64,000 nucleotides of DNA from Pyrrhosoma nymphula. Lineage: Eukaryota > Arthropoda > Insecta > Odonata > Coenagrionidae. The stretch is from positions 131,179,422 through 131,243,421 of the forward strand of contig OY754329.1 of NCBI GenBank assembly GCA_963573305.1, given 5' to 3'. Under the pieces are notes generated by a model. It was not told where the DNA came from, searched no databases, and was given only the letters and a program-made list of their open reading frames with translations. Position numbers and translations under genes: made by a program. This document shows, in pieces, positions 56,600-64,000 of this stretch; within the stretch, counting starts at the first letter, position 1, and every line of letters begins with the position of its first letter.

Positions 56600-56770
56600 A
56601 TCGAATATTTCTCTTCTAAATATTCTCATCCACCACATTCGCCCATGACTTTATCTGTCAACCCCCTCCTCTCATACCTTTCTCTTCACTATGATAAATC
56701 TGTTCCACTATTCAACTCTCATTCATTCTCCCATCATGGCCAACCCAGCAAAGCAGGCTCCTTTTGCATA
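56600..56770 (-). mobile_element. LINE fragment, C-terminal tail
   Basis: The minus strand carries degraded codons for the same tail as 7790-8075: LAMM/GHD.RMNES, WNRFIYH-like EQIYH, and SWANVVDENI. Stops and frame changes are frequent. The match is clearest when compared with the copy at 60640-60960. Confidence 0.5.
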
Positions 56771-56774
56771 TAAA

Positions 56775-56812
56775 ATATGTTGAATGGTCTATCACTGGAC
56801 CATTCAACATAT
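56775..56812. repeat. Perfect 15-bp hairpin
   Basis: ATATGTTGAATGGTC and GACCATTCAACATAT are separated by 8 nt. It abuts the LINE fragment at 56600-56770. Its role is unknown. Confidence 0.8.
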
Positions 56813-58199
56813 TATATTAATTTCCCGTTCATTTTTAACCCTATCCCTACTTCATTTACTGCGAATACCACACAATACTTTCATTCATGCATAACTAAAT
56901 GCGAATATAAATATAGTTGATCACATGTTAATATGACAATTTTGTGTAATTTTTTGGACTAAAACTCAGATGAATCTTATAATTTCGACGTTGCCGAAAT
57001 AACAAGCTTAATTCATCCGATTCATGACTAAAGCACATGCCTGATTGAATTCCTTTCTCCGTAATCAAATTCCGTTGGAATCAGTTATATCATAATTAAT
57101 CGCAGAATAGTCATTAATAATTTTAAATGAAGGCAGAAAAAAGGTGGTTTGTTTCCAAATAGAAGCGAAAAAATGCGCGCCCAAGTTATCTATTCCTCAT
57201 TTCTTATTATTCCTTCTGACATCGTAAAGGTCTATTGTCGACTCATCCTACTAGCAACTGGAAAGAAACGAATTACCAAAGCTGGACCACCCATCTTCTC
57301 CCGGCTCTCTTTCCTTTCATCTGCGAGCATCTAATCACTTCGATATTTTGGGTAAAATAAAAAAAAGGTTGATGATGCGATCCCTAGCCCAAGGGTTTAA
57401 AGGCCAGGCGTGCTCATCGGCCATTAGGGAAATGCTACGCACCACCTCTACCTCTCTCCAGGTGTTTACGCAACCTATCCCGCTCTGAATCTCTCCTGTC
57501 GTCCCACCGTGCCCGTCGCCAGCAGCGACCCGCCTAGCACATGCCTCCTTAATGCCCCAGCTCTCAATCCCATTACTTTACTCGGGAGCGCGTTCGTTTT
57601 GTTTGAGCACTGGACCGTTTCGCTATTCGTGATCACGGTATAAGCTCTTCAAAACCTGTAAATTACATACGAGATGCGTCTGCCTAATAACATTATTTTC
57701 GCAGTCCAAAATATAATTAATGTGTAGCAGAAAATGCAACAATTTTAGTATCGTGGCTGAATATTGTACATTTCCTTTATCTTATTAAAAGTTACCTTTT
57801 ATTTTATTTTCTTTTGACAAGTTTTTATAACAACTCTGTTACAGCACAAATGTCACATTTCTTATATCTTCTTTAAATTCTTAATAATCTTCTTTTTTTA
57901 TTCTTCTATCTCCTTTTACTCCTTAACATTTCCCTTAAATATTGAATTAATATTATTTTAACTCCTTTTTTTCCCAAAAATTCCCCATAATCCTCTATTA
58001 ACAATCCCCTTTTATTGTTTTCCGTTAGTTTATCTCATCTCCCAGACAGTGGTTTATATTTCAGATTTAACATTAAATAATTTAACATTTTAACACAAAA
58101 TAAGTGTTAAATTTAGCATAGCAAAAATATTAAACATGTTAACACAAATAAAACTATAAATTTACTTCATTGGCTGAGATTGTACTATTACAATATTTA
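56813..58199. other. No supported gene; CpG-richer block at 57360-57650
   Basis: 57400-57640 has raised GC with CGCCAGCAGCGACCCGCC-like words and is otherwise featureless. 57780-58060 is T-rich. No gene was seen. Confidence 0.35.
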
Positions 58200-58440
58200 T
58201 AATCATGAGCGTTGAAGAGGAAGGAAGGGGATTTGAAAATCTGGAAAAAATGGGGATGAAGATGTAGACGATGTGAGGAATTTAAGAGGGATCTTATGGC
58301 GAGCCGGTTATAGGAGGAAAAGTGAGATGATTGACCGGAAATTGGGATGTTAGGATAAGGACTGTCCAAAAACCAACCAATCAGCTGGTAGAATATCAAA
58401 ATGAACACTACTTACTTGGAACGAAAGCTGAAAAGAGCGA
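58200..58440 (+). repeat. Repeat family C, copy 3
   Basis: It contains GAGGAATTTAAGAGGGATCT, ATGGCGAGCCGGTTA, GGACTGTCCAAAAACCAACC and AATCAGCTGGTAGAATATCA, in the same order as the copies at 33475 and 47655. Confidence 0.55.
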
Positions 58441-58878
58441 CTTCCACTGTTACTTGAACACAGTGTTTCCAACAAGTTTTAACAAAATATTTAAGGAAAA
58501 TATTTTTTAATTTCAATGTTCGTTCCCAGTATTAAGTATTACCGCAAAACTGGGGGCCGAGACCACCTATTAGGTACATTGCTCTTTTTTCTTCGTTAAT
58601 ATTCTTTCGCACAATATTTTTTTCGCATTAGAAAATGAAGATATGCATTTCCTGCCCTTTGAAACCACTAATGAGAGTTCAGTAGATATAAAAACAATGC
58701 TGGTGACAGGGATTGCGGGTATTTGAGTTGACGGAGGAGGAATTTTTCTACCTCGCACAACGAAAATGGTCTCGCGTAAAAGCTCATCGTTCCCCGACCT
58801 CCCAGCTGTCCTGGGACTTGGCGCGAAACGAGGCCTGCCTCCTGAGTCATCAAACCTTTTCCAGTAGTGGCTGTATGA
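58441..58878. other. No supported gene
   Basis: Overlapping frames of 61-117 codons on both strands, none recognisable. Confidence 0.35.
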
Positions 58879-59172
58879 TTGATAAGGGGGTATTCGAATA
58901 AAATCGAAAGGAGTGACGTGCAAGTGATTGAGTGGGACGATACTAATTACAGCGGAGGATTAAAATGTGACGCAGATGAGCGATTGACCTCAGATACGGG
59001 TTTTCTCGGAAAGTTTACCGTATATGATGAGAGAAGGCGAGGAAATTTTACTTTGCGCAATGCTCTTGAAAGTGGCCGAAATGTATTCCCATATCTATAT
59101 TTGGTAAAAAAAAGAGAGATGCTCACCAAGGTAACGTTAATATCGGAATGGCAAGATAAGGATCATGGTTGA
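58879..59172 (+). CDS. Unrecognised 97-codon open frame
   Basis: The frame reads IEWDDTNYSGGLKCDADERL, TGFLGKFTVYDERRRGNF, then NVFPYLYLVKKREMLTKVTL and ends SEWQDKDHG. The composition is protein-like and there is no low-complexity run. I found no domain, splice context or start-site support, and a frame of this length is expected by chance in 64 kb. Confidence 0.15.
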   Translation: MIRGYSNKIERSDVQVIEWDDTNYSGGLKCDADERLTSDTGFLGKFTVYDERRRGNFTLRNALESGRNVFPYLYLVKKREMLTKVTLISEWQDKDHG

Positions 59173-59350
59173 GTAATAAGTAATGACGTTAAGCTCTCTC
59201 AGCGATCCACATTATGATGAATTGATGACAAACGGTTCATTACTTATTTGTGATTTACTATGACTGAATTGGAAACGGTTTTTGCAGCAGACCATGTAAG
59301 TCGAGCATTATTTCTAAGCTTGATAAGAAAACAATGGACATAGCTGTTCC

Positions 59351-59690
59351 ATATTCTATCATTAAGTATTTTTGGAATATTTTTAACATTTTATAACTTA
59401 AGGTATTGATGACAATAATTAAGACTTTATCATAAAATAATTAATAAGAAATGCTACCCTGCCAAGAAAGCAAATTTTCATCTTTGAGTCAACTCCGTTG
59501 ATTAAATTTTTTGTCTCCATATACTATGATTTAATATTTTTTAAATATTTTTAATAGTTTATAACTTATGGTATTTATGAAAATAATTTAGACAGCCATA
59601 AAATAACTAATAAGCAATGCTACCCTAGCAAGAAAGCAAATTTTCATCATTTAGTCAACTTCGTTGGGATAATTTTTATCCTAGCCTAAT
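59351..59690. repeat. Tandem duplication, two units of about 167 bp
   Basis: 59351-59515 and 59520-59690 align throughout at an offset of 166-168 bp. Both contain TATTTTTAA.A.TTTATAACTT, AATGCTACCCT..CAAGAAAG and CAAATTTTCATC..T.AGTCAACT. They differ by scattered substitutions and small indels, so the duplication is old. It is non-coding. Confidence 0.8.
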
Positions 59691-60499
59691 CAAATCGTCC
59701 ATTAACCCAGAACATTATATTTTCGCGCACTACTTGAAAATTCAACAAATACTCTTCACTACCACGCGTGAAAGTTCAAAAAATATCAAGTAATCAAAAT
59801 AACCGACAAATATTTTACAAGAAATGTTAATTTTACAAGAGTTTGTTTAAAATTTATTAACATTTTTTATTTTGCAATTGTTTTTATTTGAATTTGAGCT
59901 TGAAAACTGCTTGAACCCGTAGAGACCTTAGGGTATTGTGACTAAATAAGAGAGTTGAAATCTCAAACAATTGGCATTTATGATACCTGACCGATGCAAT
60001 AATAAATCATTGAGTTTACATAAATTAGCCTTATACTAAATACAAAATTTACCTTCCTTTGTCTGTGTCTTCACTTTTTCTCGGAATACTCTATGGAACG
60101 GGAATAAACCTGCTCGGTACAATAGGAATTGCATTCTATTGCGACCATTTTACAATACAATGATATCAAGGTAAGAAGCCTCACGCTTACAGGATAACCA
60201 TATTCCCACGGCATGCATACTTGAAACGTAAGTAAATCGAAAAACCCTTTAAGTTTCCTATCCTAGCACCATGTACTTTTTTTCTTTTTCATAACCTCCA
60301 CAGTGTGAAAGAAATGTGGGATCAGTTGGAAGCAAAATGAGAAGATTGCTAGTGAAGAAGAGATGTAATATACAGAACATTGGAAATAATTCACAGAAAC
60401 TAACAATTTACCGACATACTCTTTCATAATTCATCGCCCGGTAGCCAAGGAAGCGATGAGCTCAAATCTCGTCTGGCTTGAATTTGTAAACCATAGAAT
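59691..60499. other. No recognised feature
   Basis: AT-rich, with nothing supported. Confidence 0.45.
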
Positions 60500-60960
60500 C
60501 CGAAGTACCCATCTTCAGCAGTCGTCAGTACAAAGATTTGTTTGCAGCAGCTCTCCACTACATTCTCTGTCCGGCTAACCACATATATACATGCATACTC
60601 AATATGCCATTTCCTTTCGGGGTGAGCACAGCCGAAGAGCTTAGTAGTTGCTCTTAGCTCTAGTAAACAGGATCTCTTTTAGTAGCTTCCTCCATAACCA
60701 TAAGAACATCTTTTACTTAGATTGCATTCATCGATTGCTTAATACTCTCTCTAATCGTTCAGACTCCTCAGTATCCATCCTCTTCAGAGTCTCCTCCACC
60801 ACATTCACCCACGACCATTTCGTTCTACCTCTTCCTCTCTCACCGTTCACCCCTCAGTCATAAATCTGTTTCCCTATTTGGCTCTCATCCATTCTCTCAA
60901 CATTGACAAACCTACGAAGCTGGTTCCTTTATTATGTCTTTATTATGGGAGCATTCATTA
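60500..60960 (-). mobile_element. LINE fragments, C-terminal tail and ending
   Basis: At 60960-60640 the minus strand reads MDESQIGKQIYD, GVNGERGRGRTKWSWVNVVE, ETLKRMDTEESERLERVLSN, then VMEEATKR and, in shifted frames, AHPERKWH. At 60600-60520 it reads LAGQRM, a stop, then WRAAANKSLY, the same ending as at about 13440. Several stops and shifts are present. The two parts could be one element or two adjacent ones. Confidence 0.65.
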
Positions 60961-63900
60961 CACATTTTTTCATCGCCCACTCATTCCTAAACCTATCCCT
61001 CCAGCTATTATTGCAAGCACTTATCAGATACCTCATACCCACTGTATTTAGCCAGCTATTATTCTGGTAATACGCAAATTAACCGCTTAATTCCTTCATA
61101 ATTCTTTATTACGACGTTATCTCATGATTTGCAACAATCAATCCATCCGAGATCTTCCTAGCTAATTCTTTCTTTTGTTGATACTTTCATTATTGCTTCC
61201 AGGAAGCCATTGTGTCTGAGAAAGAGTGCATAGAGTTTTAATATTCCTTTTAGCAAGACTTATATTAAAGATTTTCTGTGTTATTAATATGAATGTCTGA
61301 ACGATGTGTCTCCTTACTTCTAATGATGATGTTGCCTGCTATTTGTACACTTCTAATAGAATCCCTTCCTAGCCTGGGCTACTCTGCTCACTAAATATTT
61401 CTCATGACTTCTTTCATTACTTCGATTGGATAATCATTACAATTCAACCTTTGTATCGGAAGTTCGTTTGGATGCAAACAACTCTTCCTATCAATTGCGC
61501 GTCATTGTTAAGCTTGAGTAAATGTTTTACAGCTCGTAATAGAAAGATGCTTTGAAGTATTGCACGCGACTTTGTTTATGGGTCCGATCGGGTTCCGAGA
61601 GAACTTGGCATCATAGTCAAACGATGAAGCTTTGCATGACGAATTCCGGAGGCATTCTTCATCGAGTAGATTTTGCGGAATAATTCAAATAAATTACCCA
61701 GCCCGGTCATGGTCAGTGTCTCATCTAGCATTAGTACTCCCATGTCCTTCGTTACTTTGTTGTCAGGATTTCTTACCTAAGCAAAAATAGCCTTAAATAA
61801 AGTATTTATATAAATTCCTCACACTGGTTTAATTTAATTTCCTTCGTTACCGCTGCAGCTGCTTGTTGGGAATTTATTTTTTTAAGTTGAAGCATTTATT
61901 TATCGCTCCTGTGAACTCGTTATTGAGATGGATGGCTGCGGAAATATGAGCCCAATTAAAATCCTCTGTAAATCGTGAGCTGACCTTTGAACTCTTTATG
62001 GTCCATAAATATGTCCGCTGCAATCATCAGGAGAATGTCAGATTTATGCAGATGCGCAGCAAATTACAAGATCTTGAAAAATATATTACCCATGTGCTCT
62101 TTAATATTTCTCAGTGCCATATGTCCTCGACTTTACTTTCAACGAACTGCTGCATCGCAACTTATGGCAAGCAGTAAATGTTACGCGTTGTCATTATTTA
62201 TATGATAAGTGGAATATTGGGGCAATATTTTAGTAGTTTATTACTCACTCAGCAGTAGAATGCACTAGACCGAGGACCTAAAGCTGCCGACGCTTGAGCA
62301 CGAAGACGTTTTCGTAATCTCCCCGATTTAAATGTGTAGTCTTTGACCTGATGTGACTTTTAAAAACTGATTCATTTCTAATATCCAGGGAATTTATTTT
62401 TATATACTCTGCATTATTCTACTCTGAGAGTGAGAAAGCACCTCATTAAAATATATTTGGAGCGTGAAGTGATATAGCAGAGAAGTATGAAGAATAACGT
62501 CAAAGGAAATAATTTTAGAAGCAATGGAAATGTGATGCAACCAAGGTCATTCAAAGATGTATGTATTGCATTCAAAGATGTATGTATTGCAAGGTTAATA
62601 ATGAATGATTAGTATCCAATGGATGAAGAGAACCACCGATTAAGAAATCGACTCCGTCCCGCGCCAAGTGCTCTAACCAGCAAGCTCACAGGCGTTTTCT
62701 TTCACTGTGAGTTTCATAGAGGCTTTAAGGAGGGCGGTGTCCACACAGGTACCGTGCAATTGATGCACTGGAGTACCCGTGTTCGGGCGCTAAGCACTAC
62801 AGTCCACGCGTGTTTCGAGAAGTAGATAAATATTTTCTCTCGGCGTATCTTTCCCCATTCGCTGAGAGTTGTTGCTCTACTAGTATCCACTAAGGGTCTC
62901 AAAAGGTAGTCTATGCAAAGAGTCTTAAAATGAAGGCTTAAACACATAGATCAACATGCATGTTCAATATCACCTTTTAATGATTTCTTAATCACAATGT
63001 TGTTATTCACGTTGTTTTAATGAGAAGCCAAGGTTCCCATGTGCAATGGTTTTCATTTATTTTTTTCAACTTTTTCCAAAAAATATGTACTAAAACATTT
63101 TTTAAGCAGAAGCGTTTGTTTTCATTATTTTTGAGCCCTCTCTACCTTCCTCGTTAAGCACAATTTTTTGCTAATGCGTGGAATCAAAAGTTACCGTTTT
63201 ATAAATTTAGCATGCAAGTTTTATTGGCTTGTGGAACAAATGAATAAAAGCCTTGATATTTAATTCTGCTTGAAGTATTGATTTTATATTACAATCGAGA
63301 ATGCTATGAGAATTATATTATCTTTTTTAAGTTCCCTAATTGATAGGCCAGTGGACGTTTTCTTCTCAGTAAATGATTTTTTTTCAAAAAAACTTCTCCA
63401 CCCATCATCATCAATGGAATAGGTGAATGTCATTAGGATAAAAATGTTTCGTATCGACATTCAACAACTCAGGTCATTCCCTAACGCTTAAAATTAACAG
63501 CGCCGTTCCATTTCGCGGTAGGCACAGTCTAAAATGTTTTATTCTCAGTTATAGTCCTGTAAAACTGACTTAAAACCGACTGACATTTTTAATAATTTGT
63601 TCCATTCTGACGTATTCTAGCATACCTCTATTGATTCACTTACACCCGTTCCACATCTTAGGATCATCTGAATGTTTCATACTATTGTGGAATATATTCT
63701 TCTAGCCTCAAGAAGAGTGGCCCCTTCAATTATGCGTAGGTAGGTATGAATCTGCGTGCATTTGGTACACCTGACTTGATGTATAGATGGCTCCTCCCAT
63801 CACCGGTGTATAATTAATGCCACAAGTCCTTCGATTACATCTGAGCACCAATATTGTCGGTCTCATAGAAGGTAGAGGTTGCTGGACCCAGAGGTACCCG

Positions 63901-64000
63901 AGGATGACATTAGTCCTTAAGCTTCCATGATCCAGGGGTTCATCCCGGTGCATTCAAGACGGCACCCCTCGGGCCATCGCCTCTGGAATATCTAATACGC
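60961..64000. other. No supported gene
   Basis: AT-rich with short unrecognised frames. A weak LINE-like reading near 61180-61420 on the minus strand was not convincing. The 21-bp duplication at 62549-62590 is listed separately. Confidence 0.4.
62549..62590. repeat. 21-bp tandem duplication
   Basis: ATTCAAAGATGTATGTATTGC occurs twice without spacer or mismatch. Confidence 0.85.

Noticed and set aside
61180..61420. Further LINE fragment on the minus strand
   Set aside because: A SDIHI-like segment and scattered residues fit weakly, but no ordered set of motifs could be read.

Overview
This window looks like nuclear DNA from an arthropod, most likely an insect. It is AT-rich with dispersed microsatellites, and no bacterial gene density, operons or ribosome binding sites are visible. 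I could not support one complete protein-coding host gene. Nearly everything recognisable is a transposable element or its remains, so the window reads as intergenic or intronic sequence. Species cannot be fixed from the sequence; an insect is favoured because the retroelement tails, tRNA-derived SINEs and Penelope-like pieces resemble families common in insect assemblies.

Region by region. 1-5.5 kb: a Helitron 5' end and an unrecognised, frameshifted coding-like stretch (2626-3094). 5.5-13.7 kb: LINE reverse-transcriptase tails, a long palindrome (6837-6992), a TIR insertion inside an older repeat, a nested fold-back element, three GC/CpG-rich blocks and a back-to-back SINE pair. 16-29 kb: two more copies of the older repeat, two copies of a second repeat, two palindromes (19243-19410, 24513-24669) and a tRNA-derived SINE. 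29.8-34 kb: a 24-bp minisatellite and several LINE fragments. 36.9-38.2 kb: a deleted Helitron with both termini and the helicase C-terminus. 42-46.4 kb: an 869-bp TIR element, SINE and LINE pieces, and a textbook non-autonomous hAT element with exact 8-bp target duplications (45669-46339). 48-49 kb: the GIY-YIG end of a Penelope-like element. 52.6-53.5 kb: a 5'-truncated but frame-intact LINE. 56-61 kb: further LINE and repeat fragments and a 168-bp tandem duplication.

The most interesting theme is a recurring core, CTGANGA, short hairpin, GAAA, often followed by a self-complementary hexamer of form ACNNGT. It occurs in several unrelated-looking repeats (6.9, 10.4, 19.3, 24.6, 48.8 kb), four of which form head-to-head palindromes. 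This matches the logic of type I hammerhead ribozymes with a minimal stem III known from Penelope-like elements, and a Penelope-like endonuclease remnant is also present. Two weak exon candidates (41275-41432 and 50493-50691, both +) are the only hints of host coding sequence. Many elements have inserted into one another, so the relative ages of several families can be read directly.
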